In this document: piece by piece, positions 38,183 through 49,026 of the stretch
Numbering within the stretch: the stretch's first letter is position 1
Layout of the letters: each line of letters starts with the position of its first letter
Origin: Geosiphon pyriformis
Taxonomy: Eukaryota; Glomeromycota; Glomeromycetes; Archaeosporales; Geosiphonaceae
NCBI GenBank assembly: GCA_016748015.1
Contig: JAAOMT010000261.1
Location: 237,272 to 301,271 of the forward strand
Reading direction: 5' to 3'
Length of the DNA stretch: 64,000 bases
Translations under genes and position numbers: made by a program
Notes under the pieces: model-generated
Databases searched by the model: none
Told to the model about the DNA's origin: nothing
Seen by the model: the letters and a program-made list of their open reading frames with translations, nothing else

Positions 38183-38907
38183 CTAACTAGATGTTGATGA
38201 ATTTTGTGAGGAAGATTGATCATTTGAATTAAATGAAGGTGGTGTTTTTCCATCGATCTTTGCTTTTTCTGTTAATTCGAGACGAATTCTGTCTTTTGCA
38301 TGCTCAATTTTACATTGTAAATAAAATGAACCTCCTTTAGTTTTATCATTCATCTTATATAAATGTTCATATTGCTTTTTCAAAATTTTTTAAAAGAAAG
38401 AGAAAATTTTCGATTAATAGTAAATCAAGAAATTGATCGCAAATCTGTATTAAATTATTATTTTTTACCTTTATAACATTTGCAAAATCTTCAATAGTAT
38501 CTTTCTTTATATTTAATATTTGACATGCTTCCTCAATACTTATTCCTGTCTGTCTTGTTAATGACTCAATACCACCCCATGTACTAGTTGAGGAACCTAA
38601 CCCACCATTTCCGCCATTTGGTCCTCTTACCCTATCTTTTATAACATAAAAAATACTTGGTAAAGAAAGGAAAGGAAAGGAAAAGAAAGGAAAGGAAAGG
38701 AAAGGAAAGGAAAGGAGAATAGTTTTTTTTATAGAAAAATCATCTTACTTGCTTTTGCTTGTTTCCATGCCTCAACAGTAGCTTTACCAAATATTTGAAC
38801 ACCAGTCACTATTATTTGAGCCAAAATTCGTGCCGACTATAATTTTTCGTTGGTAAGACGAATATTTGTCGAAAAATTGAAAATTTAGTTTGTGAAATAC
38901 CCACCAT
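38183..38907 (-). CDS. PAM16: PAM16/TIM16, J-like subunit of the mitochondrial import motor
   Basis: Pam16 (Magmas) binds Pam14/18 and holds back Hsp70 stimulation at the TIM23 channel on the matrix side of the inner membrane. Readable segments: SARILAQIIVTGVQIFGKA (N-terminal helix), a Gly-rich linker (GGNGGLGSSTSTWGG), then the J-like domain (LTRQTGISIEEACQILNI, QYEHLYKMNDKTKGGSFYLQ), where the HPD motif of true J-proteins is replaced, as is normal for Pam16. The coding first exon is only ATG (38905-38907); GTGGGT follows directly and exon 2 starts TCG at 38836. One intron holds a GGAAA microsatellite. A serine-rich tail ends at TAG 38183. Confidence 0.9.
38663..38716. repeat. GGAAA microsatellite in a PAM16 intron
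   Basis: About ten units of GAAAG/GGAAA in a row with one variant unit. It lies wholly inside the PAM16 intron between the exon ending KQAKA and that starting RVRGPNGG, and is likely length-variable between strains. Confidence 0.9.
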
Positions 38908-40019
38908 AATTTTTTTTCAACAATTTATTAAGAGGTTGAGAGTTGAATATATTATTATTCAAAAGAGTTATAATTTGGTTTAAAAATTAAAAAAAACTTG
39001 AAACTGTTAAATAAAGAACAAAGTTGAGTAGTAAATATGATTCTTTAAAACTAAATTTCAGGGCTGCGAGATTGTCAAGTTCATGACTCATCTAAAAATG
39101 CATAATTACTAATAATTTTTAACCAATATTATTTTATTTATTAATGTTTATTATTAGAATAATAAATATTAGTGTGAAAAATATTTTTAAAATTTATAAT
39201 TTAAAAAATAAAATAAAATTATTAATATCAATAAAACTTAGATATTAATTAATTTTTATATATAAAATAAAAATTTTAATGTTTTATTCTCTAGTTATAT
39301 AAGTCTAATTATTATTATTAAAAATACATTATTATTAATAAAACTTATTGGTTTTTAATTTAATGTAATTTTTAAAATAAATTTGAATAACTGATTATAT
39401 GTAAAAAAAATATATATATATATATATATTTTTCAAATTCATATATTCTTAATAATTAATCCTTTTATTGTGTTATCATATTATTTAATACTTTTTTTTT
39501 AATAATAATTGATTTAAAAATAAATAAGTATATATTCATTATTTAACAAAAAAATTATTATATTATTATTAAATAATATAATAATAATACGATAATAAAT
39601 ATGGTTTAAAATTTTTTTTTATGTTTATAAATATATTTTGAAAAATTGAGTATTATAAAAACTATGCAATTGTAATTTCAAAATCTCTTTTATATCATTT
39701 GTTAAATTTAACTGCTATCAATAAATTTTTTTATTCTTTGTACTAATTTATCACGTGTATTAATAACTGTATAAATCACACTCAAACTTCGGATTAACGG
39801 TATTCACCATGAAAAAGGTTAATTCGATTGGCTATTTTTACACTATAGCTAACCATTGATAAAGCTTTCATCTCAGAATTTGAAATGATCTCAATGCCAT
39901 CACTTTATTATTTCATAAGAATTCAAAGATATTTCTAATGATGTTGTTAATGTTCAACCATCAATAAATGGCTTATAAACTTTTTACCATATCAAAAATT
40001 TTTACCCCTATTTTTACCT
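38908..40019. other. AT-rich intergenic region
   Basis: Contains the PAM16 promoter side and the 3' flank of the next gene. Mostly A/T with a TA dinucleotide run near 39409-39429. No gene recognised. Confidence 0.6.
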
Positions 40020-41896
40020 CTAATTTTTGGCCTTTCGTCCATTAACTAATTGATAATCAACATCCTCATCATCTGATTCCATAAGCCAATCATCATCAAA
40101 AACTCTTAAAATCTCAACGCTATATTGTGGTACATCTACTTCAGATCCCCATTGACCTTTTTGGGTACCATTCAATTTTTGCTTGCTACGAGGTCGTTTC
40201 GGATATTGTTGCCTTTTTTTCCGTTCTTTCGTCTTTTTTTCTTCATAAAAAATTCGAAGAAAACCGAGCGTAGTTTGAACAGCCTCGGTTATTGACAACT
40301 CAGTCGCAATATATTTAAGGAGACGTTGCAATAATGGATGGAGATCATTTGTAAGAATTAGGGTGGAAAAATGAGCATCGATTAGCAATGTCAGAAAATC
40401 AAGAACCTATTCCATAAATATAATTTGGATCAATTAACAGCCGGAGATTCATAATAAATTTCTACACATAAAATGAATGGTTATTGATTTTCTTACCATA
40501 TTAAAAGGCGGTGCATAACCTCTTGATTTGGATTCTTGCATATTATCATTATCATTTTTAATTTCTTGATCCCTTCTTAGATGTATTATTTCGCCCATCC
40601 ATTCACATAATATTTCCAATGTTTTTGATAATTCATCAACTGTTAACGTTTGTAACTGTCGCTGCATTAAAAATTCGTCTCGTCGAGCACGTATAACCAT
40701 AGAAAGAATATAATCGAAATTGGGAGGCGAGGTGGATCCGACTAAGGCTTCTTTATGAGAGTGATGAATTGTGACATTATCGAATTCATTGTTTGATAGT
40801 GTAATAAAATACTGAAGAAGGAAAACTAAATCTTTTTCTGATATATCAGGATTATATCGCAAAAGCAATACGAGGGAATCCTTGGGAAAAAAAAAAAAAA
40901 AAAAAAAAGGTGAAATGTTGCGATTTTCTATTTCAATTTATTCTTCTTTTATTCAGTAAAATTAACGCAACTTACTGACCCATTTTTCCCGTTCGATGAT
41001 AGCTCTCACGATTCCTTCTTGAAGTATATTATCGACCAGGTATTTATTTCTGATCAAATATTCTACAATTTGTGATGGATAAAATTCATGATCTGGTTTA
41101 CCATTTGCTCTTTGTGCAAAACATCTATTAATTATCTTTCCTATCAAATTAAAAGATAATGAAGGTTTTGGGGCTTTCTAAAAATATTTCAAAAAAATAT
41201 TTATAATAATTTACTATTAAATTAACCAAAAAAAATATAGGCAAGTGAATCCATGATTAAAATTTTTATTTACCTCTATAAGAAATTTTAGCTCAGGGTT
41301 CGTAATTTCTTGAAGCTTTGACTCTTTCCATTTTTCCAAATCATGAGGAATATATGTATCAGAATGTTTCTTTGAATCCAATGATGCCTCACTTTCGTCA
41401 ATTTTATCCTTGTTATCGTCATAATTTTCCAAGAGTCCAATAAATTCATTGTCTGTCAAACCGTTCGACTTGAACCAAGTTATAAGTGTCTCTTTTTCCT
41501 TTTTTTTGACAAAATTGAAGAAAACTTTTGTCAAAGTTTCTACATTTGGAGTGACTAGTTGATTATCAATTTTTTGAATTATTTCTTTCTCATCGGATAT
41601 TTCAAGTGAATCGACAATATTTTGATAAAATTCCTCAGCATTGATAGCTTGCTTCTAAAAAAAAAAATCAAAAAATCAAAAGAGGATAAGGCTTTTAACC
41701 AGTTCTAGAATTGTGAAATAAATTTTAAAGAGTCAATTACTTGAGAAGTACATACCTTAGAATTCTCCTCAGTTAAAGCATCATTTTTTTGGTTATCTTT
41801 GGTTATACCAACATTACCCAAGTAATTCTTATTTGAGTCGAGTAAAAAGGAGTTGCTTTTTAAAGAAGCAGCATTCAAAACGCTTAACAATGACAT
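40020..41896 (-). CDS. NOL11-like nucleolar protein (C-terminal domain type)
   Basis: The minus-strand exons read from ATG 41896 (MSLLSVLNAASLKSNSFLLD), through a charged segment (about 41660-41220), SLSFNLIGKIINRCFAQRAN near 41120, LLLRYNPDISEKDLVFLLQY near 40860, to LTLLIDAHFSTLILTNDLHP near 40370 and a basic tail before TAA 40020. The helical C-terminal part, with an L-I/L-DAHF stretch and a late YSVEILRVF, resembles the NOL11 C-terminal domain of the t-UTP part of the processome, but the N-terminal beta-propeller of NOL11 is absent. The assignment is by memory of the family only. Homology to Utp8 or another helical repeat protein remains possible. One intron contains a 22-base poly(A) run on the plus strand (40887-40908). 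Confidence 0.5.
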
Positions 41897-42321
41897 ATGA
41901 TTGAATTATAAGGCTAACAAAAGTAAAAAAATAAAAAAGTTGATCCCCGAGAAGTTGACTTGAAATTTTTAACAAAATCATGTGATACTATCTGTTATCT
42001 TTAATCCAAACCAAAAAGATGATTTTTAATATATATAAGAATTTTAAATGTATTATAAATACGGTAATTATAAACAATTATAATATTTTTAATATTTTAA
42101 TTATAAATTACATATTTATCTATATAAAAATTATTTAATAATTAAAATATATTAAAATATATTATATATTTGTTAATGTTTGAATTAAATTTTAAATAAT
42201 TAAATTATTTATATTTATTAATGAAATTCACAAAATATATATATACATTTATATATGTATATATATTGCTTTAATCCTACTTCATATTAATATTCAAGTG
42301 AAAAATTGTTTAAACCTTTAA
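41897..42321. other. AT-rich intergenic region
   Basis: Short gap between two minus-strand genes. It is A/T-rich, with TATATA runs near 42238-42267. Presumably holds the promoter of the NOL11-like gene and the RPB4 terminator; no specific element is visible. Confidence 0.5.
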
Positions 42322-42678
42322 TCATTGTGTTTGATACTTTTTCAAAGCTGCAATCTCATCCAACATTTGACGAATATCTTCATCTTCGTTTTTCCTTGCT
42401 AAACTATATATATATATATAGATATATAGATAAATAAATAAATAAAAATAAGTTACAAATTATTTTTATAAATTTCCAAATAATAAATAAATTTTTTCCT
42501 TTTATTTTTTTACCTAGGAATCAAGGACTTAACTTCATCAACTTCTTCAGGGCATAAGTTTGCCAATTGTGCAAGTTCATATTTGTGAATTCCATATTTC
42601 AATAATGTTCTTTTTAGGAAAAGATTGAAAATAAATTATCGTATAACTTTTTCCCAAATTAAAAATTAAAAATTAAAA

Positions 42679-42709
<31 letters not shown>

Positions 42710-43118
42710 GTTACATGTTTACTTTCGAAGTTCTGTCACTGCTTCTTGATTATGAAACTTGCTGAAGGTGCTTACGTATGTTTGCGTTTTTTGAAAAGCA
42801 CTTTTCAAAATTGGTTAATTATTTAGACCATTTAAAAATAATTAAGTCATATTAATCATAAATATAAATACCTTGTTTGAGCCTGGGAAGGAGGAGTTCT
42901 ATCCAAAAGGAGAGCTGCTTCAGAAATGAACAAGAACTCTGCACTATCAAAATCTATTATAAAAAAATTCTTTAAACGATTGAAAATCTTGAAAAAAACA
43001 ACAACAACAACAACAGGAAAAATCACTTTCACACAAACAAACCTTCGCCGAAAGCAAGTTTTGAAGCGTCTTCCTCTTCTGGTAAAGGTTTACGACCACG
43101 AGGGTTAGGATGAGACAT
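42322..43118 (-). CDS. RPB4: RNA polymerase II subunit RPB4
   Basis: Rpb4 pairs with Rpb7 to form the stalk of RNA polymerase II. Five short exons: MSHPNPRGRKPLPEEEDASK..., DFDSAEFLFISEAALLLDR, KTQTYVSTFSKFHNQEAVTE, RTLLKYGIHKYELAQLANLC-PEEVDEVKSLIP and LARKNEDEDIRQMLDEIAAL before TGA 42322. The HxxELAQLANLCPE motif and the C-terminal DDE-rich helix are diagnostic. Introns carry short AT and, on the sense strand, TTG repeats. The gene is divergent from the aminotransferase gene, with about 356 bp between the two start codons. Confidence 0.92.
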
Positions 43119-43474
43119 TTGAATGATTATAATTATATTATTATTATTATTATTATTAATCTTTAACGTTGTGGCGATGAATGCTAACTCGGAAATTAAG
43201 CTCGCATATTTCTTTGTTTGTTAACCCTAATTAAAATCTGACCTAATCAATCAAATTTATCTCCTGATGCATGATTTTCATCATAATTAAACAAAAAACA
43301 TATATAAATTTAATCTTAAAAAATCTCAACAACCACAAAACACAAAAGAAATTACTGAATGTATTGTTAGGGATTTATAATGGGAAAAAATTTCATGCAA
43401 TTTTGTGGCGTGATTTAAACAAATTTTTACTTTAGGGTCTTATTTTAGAAAAAAAAAGTCTCTAACTAGGAATA

Positions 43475-45386
43475 ATGTTTAGTGTTCAAAGTTCGTATAA
43501 AGTCGTTCCCTTAGGTCTTTTGGCTTTTTCGAAACGGCCGATAAATTTTCTAAATCCCATATCACGTTTTACTTACTCAACAATGTCTTTGTCACAAGGT
43601 TGGTTTTTTTTTTATCTAATTTAAATTTTTATAATTTAAATCAATTTTCTTTTGAACCCCACTGTTTCAAACAAAACTTGCTTAAAACTTATATTCTACT
43701 TATCTTTGTAAAAGGTAAAATTCTCACTTACGAGAAAATTAACCCTCAAATCAAACAAGTTGAATATGCGGTACGAGGTGAATTAGCCATTCGTGCGGAA
43801 CAAATTAAGACAGAAATTGAGAAATTTGGGAAAGGACGTTTCCCATTTGAAAATGTTGTCAATTGTAATATCGGTAACCCACAGCAACTTTCTCAACCAC
43901 CAATCACATTCTTTCGTCAGGTGGGCATGATCCTTTGTATATTGCAGATTTCATAACTTGAGATAAAATTTTATCTCATACAAATTTTACCATCCTAGGT
44001 CGCGTCTCTCGTCGAATACCCGGATCTCTTGTTAACGGAAAATAAGGAAAAAGTTAAAGCTTTATTCCCCGAAGATGCTATAGAACGTGCAAGGACATTA
44101 TTGAAATATGTGGGTAGTGTTGGTGCTTACTCGCATTCACAAGGAATATCATACATCCGGCAGGACGTGGCAAAATTCATTGAAGGTTAAATAATTAATT
44201 TTATCAATCAACTAAAATGAATTTAAACTTAATTTTAATTGTCAATCTAGAACGGGATGGGTTTCCCTCGGATCCCGAGGTTATATTTCTCACACAAGGT
44301 GCCTCATCTGGGGTTCAAACCATAATTCAAACAATTATTGGCCATCCAAACGTCGGTATTATGATTCCTATTCCACAGTATCCTCTATACACCGCAACAT
44401 TATCATTATACAACGCAAAACCTGTACCTTATTATTTAATTGAAGAAGAGGACTGGGGACTTGACATAAATGAACTTTCTTCTTCTATAAGAAAGGCACG
44501 TGCAGATGGAACTGATGTTCGTGCATTGGTCATTATTAATCCAGGAAACCCGACTGGTCAATGTCTTTCTGAAGAAAATATGAAAGAAATTATTGATTTT
44601 TGTCACAATGAACGCGTCATTTTACTCGCAGATGAAGTTTATCAAACAAACATTTATGAACCTTCTACCAGACCATTTCACTCCTTCAAAAAAGTTCTTT
44701 CCTCAATGGGGGAAATTTATAAAAATTTTGAACTTTTTTCTTTCCATTCCGTGTCTAAGGGTATGATTGGAGAGTGTGGGCGTCGCGGGGGATACTTTGA
44801 ATGTACAGGAATCGATCTTAAGGTGGTTTCACAGATATATAAGATTGCCTCCGTTAGTTTGTGTCCTAATGTTCAAGGACAGATTATGGTAGATTTGATG
44901 GTTCGACCACCAAGGCTTGGGGATCCCAGTTATGAATTATATAATAAAGAATATACTTCAATTTTTGAAAGTCTAAGACGAAGAAGTAGAAAATTGGCCA
45001 ACTTGTTTAATCAATTAGAAGGCGTCACGTGTAATGATGCTCAGGTATTGTTGACTTTTCTACGTCATATTCTACGTTTACACTTTCTCTCAATATTTAC
45101 AACTTTGGGTCTTTTTTAGGGGTCCTTGTATCTCTTTCCAAAAATTTCTCTACCCCAGAAACTAATTGCCGCAGCACGCGAGGGAAATAAACAACCAGAC
45201 GAATTTTATTGTCTTGCTATGTTAAATGCAACTGGTGTTTGCGTGGTACCCGGAAGTGGATTCGGTCAAAAGGATGGCATATGGCATTTTCGAAGTACCT
45301 TTTTACCTCCAGAAGAATTGTTTGATGATTTTTGTATGAGAATTCGCAAATTTCATCAAGCTATACTAGAAAAATATCGAAACTAA
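43475..45386 (+). CDS. ALT1: Alanine aminotransferase, likely dual-targeted
   Basis: Transfers the amino group between alanine and 2-oxoglutarate using PLP. Five exons (43475-43598, 43715-43920, 43999-44185, 44251-45044, 45120-45386) give 525 residues. Family marks: NIGNPQQLSQPPITFFRQV, YSHSQGISYIRQDVA, LTQGASSGVQ, INPGNPTGQCLS, LADEVYQ, SVSKG with the PLP lysine, ECGRRGGYFE and the C-terminal WHFRSTFLPPEE. The first ATG starts a 36-residue leader rich in Ser, Arg, Lys and hydrophobics without acidic residues (MFSVQSSYKVVPLGLLAFSK), typical of a mitochondrial presequence. A second in-frame ATG at 43583 (MSLSQG) would give a 489-residue cytosolic form, which is the usual enzyme length. Tandem ACTA repeats begin right after the stop. 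Confidence 0.94.
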
Positions 45387-45530
45387 CAAACTAACTAACT
45401 AACTAACTATTGATCATAAAAATAGCTTAAGAAAATATTATTAGTAAGAATTAAAATTTCTAGCCTTTACGAAACAGGCATGACCCTTTTTCCTACTCTT
45501 TGTAAAATTTAAAAGAACATAAGCATATAT

Positions 45531-45564
45531 GGGGCGTGCTGCAACAAAACCAGACAAAGTGAAC
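45531..45564. repeat. Left terminal inverted repeat
   Basis: 34-bp TIR reading GGGGCGTGCTGCAACAAAAC at its outer end; exact reverse complement of 52691-52724. Preceded by ATAT at 45527-45530. Confidence 0.95.
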
Positions 45565-45630
45565 ATTTAACGTCACTCAGGCTCGAATGATTCAATGTTG
45601 GAATGAATTCTTCAATCTTCAGTAACTTTC

Positions 45631-46275
45631 TTATTTCAATCAAGGTCACTTTCTAACCTCAATTTGAGTGCTCTGTTGAGAATTCAATTTTTCTAACCGA
45701 GTTTTTAATCAAGCAACTTCTTCCTTATAAGATTCTATTTCGTTAATCAGGTCTTGAGGAGTTTGTTTTTTTAATCTTTTTACTTCCGCCTCTAACTCTT
45801 TTATTCTATGTGACAATTCTTGCTTTTGCCTTTTATTTCACTCCTCAGACTTTTCATGAAACTTAGCAATTTCTTCTCTTTCGATTTTTAATGCTTCTTT
45901 AGTAGCAAGTAATTCTTTCTCTAATTCTTTGGTTTTATTTTCTAAACGAGAAGTGAAAGACTGAGCAATTAAAGTATTTTCAGAAAATGGTTGAGCAGGT
46001 TTATCTTTAAGCAACTCACAAAAACAACCTCTCCTATTCCTCATCAATTTACCACACTTTTCACAATAAGGAAGAATATTGTTTTCCAAACCCTCTTTAC
46101 AAGTAGCACAGATATAGGCAATATCAACACAGTCACCTTCTTTATTATTAGCCATTATTTCATGAGTACTAATATTAAGATCAAAACCAATCTCAGCCTG
46201 AAAATTTAACAAACAATAATTACAATCTTGCTTATCTCCTTCTGCTACTTCAAGAACTCTATATTCTAATTTCAT
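45631..46275 (-). CDS. Zinc-ribbon/coiled-coil protein with in-frame TGA codons
   Basis: Unrecognised family. ATG at 46275 (MKLEYRVLEVAEGDKQDCNY) lies 3 nt after the stop of the preceding gene. The N-terminal third has paired cysteines (CNYC; CATC; CEKC; later CFCE) suggesting a zinc-binding ribbon. The rest is a long Glu/Lys/Leu coiled coil. With the standard code it stops at TGA 45838; if TGA is read as Trp the coiled coil continues through TGA 45838, 45709, 45646 and 45640 to TAA 45631, giving 214 residues. There is no TGG in the gene, so every tryptophan would be TGA. The coiled-coil periodicity continues beyond the first TGA, which shows that the downstream part is real coding sequence. 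Gene context suggests a partner of the transposase; function unknown. Confidence 0.65.
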
Positions 46276-46278
46276 AAA

Positions 46279-47049
46279 TTACTTATTCTTTTGTAAAATA
46301 TAAGCATGAAACTTCTCTTGAACCTTTTCCTTAAATTCATGAGCTTTTTCTTTTGTTGTATTTACTAACTTTTTAATTTGTTGAAATTTCTTAGGTTTAG
46401 GCTCAATTAGTTTAGTTAATTCAACTAACTTCTCATCCTTGGCTATTAAAATCTTTTCTAATTCGTGTATTTTCAATCTCAAGTCTGTTATAAAACCATC
46501 CTTTAGCATTTTCATTTCAAACACCCTTCGTTTATGCCATTCTTCAGATACATCAACAAATTCCAAATGATTTTTTTGTTCTAATTCTAGATCTTTTTGT
46601 TTCACTTCTAAATCAACAATATTCTTTTCTAAAATAGCATTCTTTTTATCTAATTACTCATTCTTCTCAGTTAATTCATTCTTCTCGATTTGTAAACTCT
46701 TAACTTCTTTATTCTCTTTTGCTCATCAAGACATTGAATTGTGATGCATGTAAATAAGACGAACAAAGCTTTTTCTAAACCCTTTGTCTCCTAAGTGTTG
46801 TAATTCACGAGGGCGAAGTCAAAAATAATCTGTAACTGCTCTTATATGTGATTCATTTGGATTCCGGTTTAAACTACCAATTACTTCTCTTATTTCCTCT
46901 TCGGTTAAAATATTATTTTCATTAACACTAAATCTTTCTTTTAGTTTGCTGATTGCTTGGTCTTTATCAGCTAGTTGCTTTTTCAATGTTTCTATTTCGT
47001 TTAATAATTCTTTGTTTGCTTGCTGTAGTGTTTCTAGAATATTTACCAT
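46279..47049 (-). CDS. Coiled-coil protein with in-frame TGA codons
   Basis: Unrecognised. Begins MVNILETLQQANKELLNEIE at ATG 47049, a coiled coil, followed by a compact segment (RPRELQHLGDKGFRKSFVRL) and more coiled coil to TAA 46279. One frame runs through TGA at 46819 and two consecutive TGA at 46723-46728; read as Trp these give DYF-W-LRPREL and NSMS-WW-AKE. A single TAA at 46654 also lies in frame, inside a repetitive ELTEKNE/LDKKN stretch; it may be a true mutation or the end of a shorter protein of 131 residues. One TGG is used (SEEWHKRR). It sits 104 nt after the transposase and 3 nt before the next gene, an operon-like spacing that is unusual for this fungal genome. Confidence 0.65.
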
Positions 47050-47152
47050 GGTTTATTTTTATTAAGTATATAAATAATTTTACTTTGAAAAGCGGGGAAA
47101 GACAGCAATATTTGTGAAAAACAACCTAGACTTAACAACATCGAGTGACGAT

Positions 47153-48946
47153 TTATTCATTGTCATTATAGGTTGGTCTTGGACAAGTAGTATCCTTAAA
47201 TTCATCTCGGACAAATGGGCGAACGTGGTGATAGAGGTATTCTTGGCGTTTCAGCTCCATAGGAGGAGGTACCAGCTCCAGAAATGACAGGGCCTTGATT
47301 TTTTCTATAACTGTTGAAGCCTCCGATTTGCCTATTTTTAACAGTTTGAATTCCTGGAAAGGTCCATTAGCAAATTCTTGAGCTTTGACAACACCCAGCT
47401 TAGCACTAGTAAAAAGAAAGTGCTGAAACTTTTGCAAGCCAAGCAACTTCTTGAAGTGAATTTCCAAACTACTCAGGATATCAAAATATTGAAAGCCCTT
47501 GCTACCATTATAACACCAAGCTTTATTTAGTCCAGTAATGCTAGACTTTTTCACTACATCTACAATGTGATCAACACAATCTACTGTGGTTTTGCGATAG
47601 AGTCTTTTGATCAGACCAAAACTACCATCACATTTGAATTTAGTATGGCCTGGAACCATGAAGTTCAATTTAATACTTTCATAATAATCAGCAATTACCA
47701 GGTACAGGTAAAACCAAAGAGTGGTATTGTTTTTGTTTTGTCCGCCTGCATTATCACAAGTGATTTTTAAGTGCTTTTCACCCTTATTTAATTGCTTTAT
47801 TCCATCAAAGACTAGACTAAGGGTGCCATTAGGACCTTTTCCAAGCAGTTCATTCTCATCCAGCACATAATTAATTTGCTCTCGTACTGCTTCATCCTGG
47901 ATACCAAATAGGTGCACTTTACGAGCACTAAGATAATACACCTTACCAATTTGTTGGTCTGAATGAGGCACATGGACGTTTTGGGCTCAGTCGTAACTGT
48001 AATGGGCCACCGCGTCAATGCTGCAGTATGGTGCTTTGTCTTTCAGTACAGAATAATTTTGATCGACGAGTTTTTTTTGCTCTTCTGCCAACTTGGTATT
48101 TTTGTTATAATAATTTCTCTCTAGTTTGGCTTTGGCCAGATGCTCTTTATATTTCTTTAATAAATCTTGGGCCTCTTCCTCTTTACGAGCTTTGAACTGT
48201 AAGTCATTTCGCAAATGCTGGCAAGTATCGCATAAATCGGTCCTCGGACTCATGATTTGAATATACGGGGTTAACTGGTGCCATAATTTGCAGAATGCAT
48301 CATACTTGAGGTTATGCAATTTATTATTATCCTCCAGGCCGGCTAAAAAATCCCGGTGAACAGACCTGTAGCTCATTTCTGCCGGTAGAAAGATAATTGA
48401 TAGGGTGACTCGATTAACATTTCTTACTGGGCTAGGTAAGCCGTGAACTTCGGCATAATTTAGCAAAAAATTCTTGACGGCAGTAGCAACATCAATATTG
48501 ATAACCATCCTGGATTTTCACTGTGGCATTCTTTTTACATTACCATGGACCCGCGGTAGAAGACCATTCTTTAACAAATGATTTCGAATGTTTTCAAAAT
48601 AATTGCGGCCAATGCCAAGCATATTGAGGTAAGTTTTTTGGCAAATTGGAGTGCTACGATTTCAGCAGTAGACAGTTCTCTTATTGACGCGAGCTTTCTT
48701 TTTAAGACGACGGCTAGTATTGGTCACTCCTCCATCCATGGTCTTGAGTTGGGCCACTAAAAAGATGTCTTGTTCGGGTTTTGTTAGCGCTTGAAAATCT
48801 TCCCGCAGTTTGGCAAATTCTTCCTTGGGCAACTTGGGTGAGCAACCGCAACCACATCCTACTCCCAGGAAATAGAGAGCTTTTTCGTATTCATTCATAA
48901 TTATGTCGTCTACCATATATATATATTTTATATATATATTACGCAC
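47153..48946 (-). CDS. DDE-type transposase with three in-frame TGA codons
   Basis: Likely moves the TIR element by cut and paste. A single frame of about 598 codons without frameshift. Order: a Cys-rich N-terminus (GVGCGCGCSPKLPKEEF), a segment resembling a helix-turn-helix (NRSTPICQKTYLNMLGIGRN), PRTDLCDTCQ followed by a coiled coil, then the catalytic core: first acidic region CSIDAVAHYSYD, second ITCDNAGGQNKNN, third FMVPGHTKFKCDGSFGLIKR. The CDNAGGQNKN and PGHTKF blocks recall a widespread eukaryotic transposase-like family (DUF7869-like); this is from memory. TGA occurs at 48662, 48518 and 47987, each where Trp fits (for example YD-W-AQNVHVPH right after the first catalytic block). TGG is also used. 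The true stop is TAA 47153. The likely start is the ATG at 48898 (MNEYEKALYFLG). Confidence 0.75.
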
Positions 48947-48966
48947 AGTTTGTCCGGTTTTGTAAA
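48944..48966. repeat. Internal TIR-like sequence
   Basis: CAGTTTGTCCGGTTTTGT just upstream of the transposase gene closely resembles CACTTTGTCTGGTTTTGT of the right TIR, in the same orientation. It could be a former right end of a smaller element of about 3.4 kb (45531 to here) or a transposase binding site. The similarity fades beyond this core. Confidence 0.4.
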
Positions 48967-49026
48967 ATTTCTTCCACGTGTATTAAAGAATACATAGGAC
49001 TATCCCTATATAAATGCGTACTTTTA

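Noticed and set aside
47153-48946. Treating the transposase as an ordinary pseudogene with premature stops
   Set aside because: Every interruption in this gene is TGA at a Trp-compatible place, there is no frameshift over about 598 codons, and the TIRs are perfect. Simple decay is not excluded but is the weaker reading.
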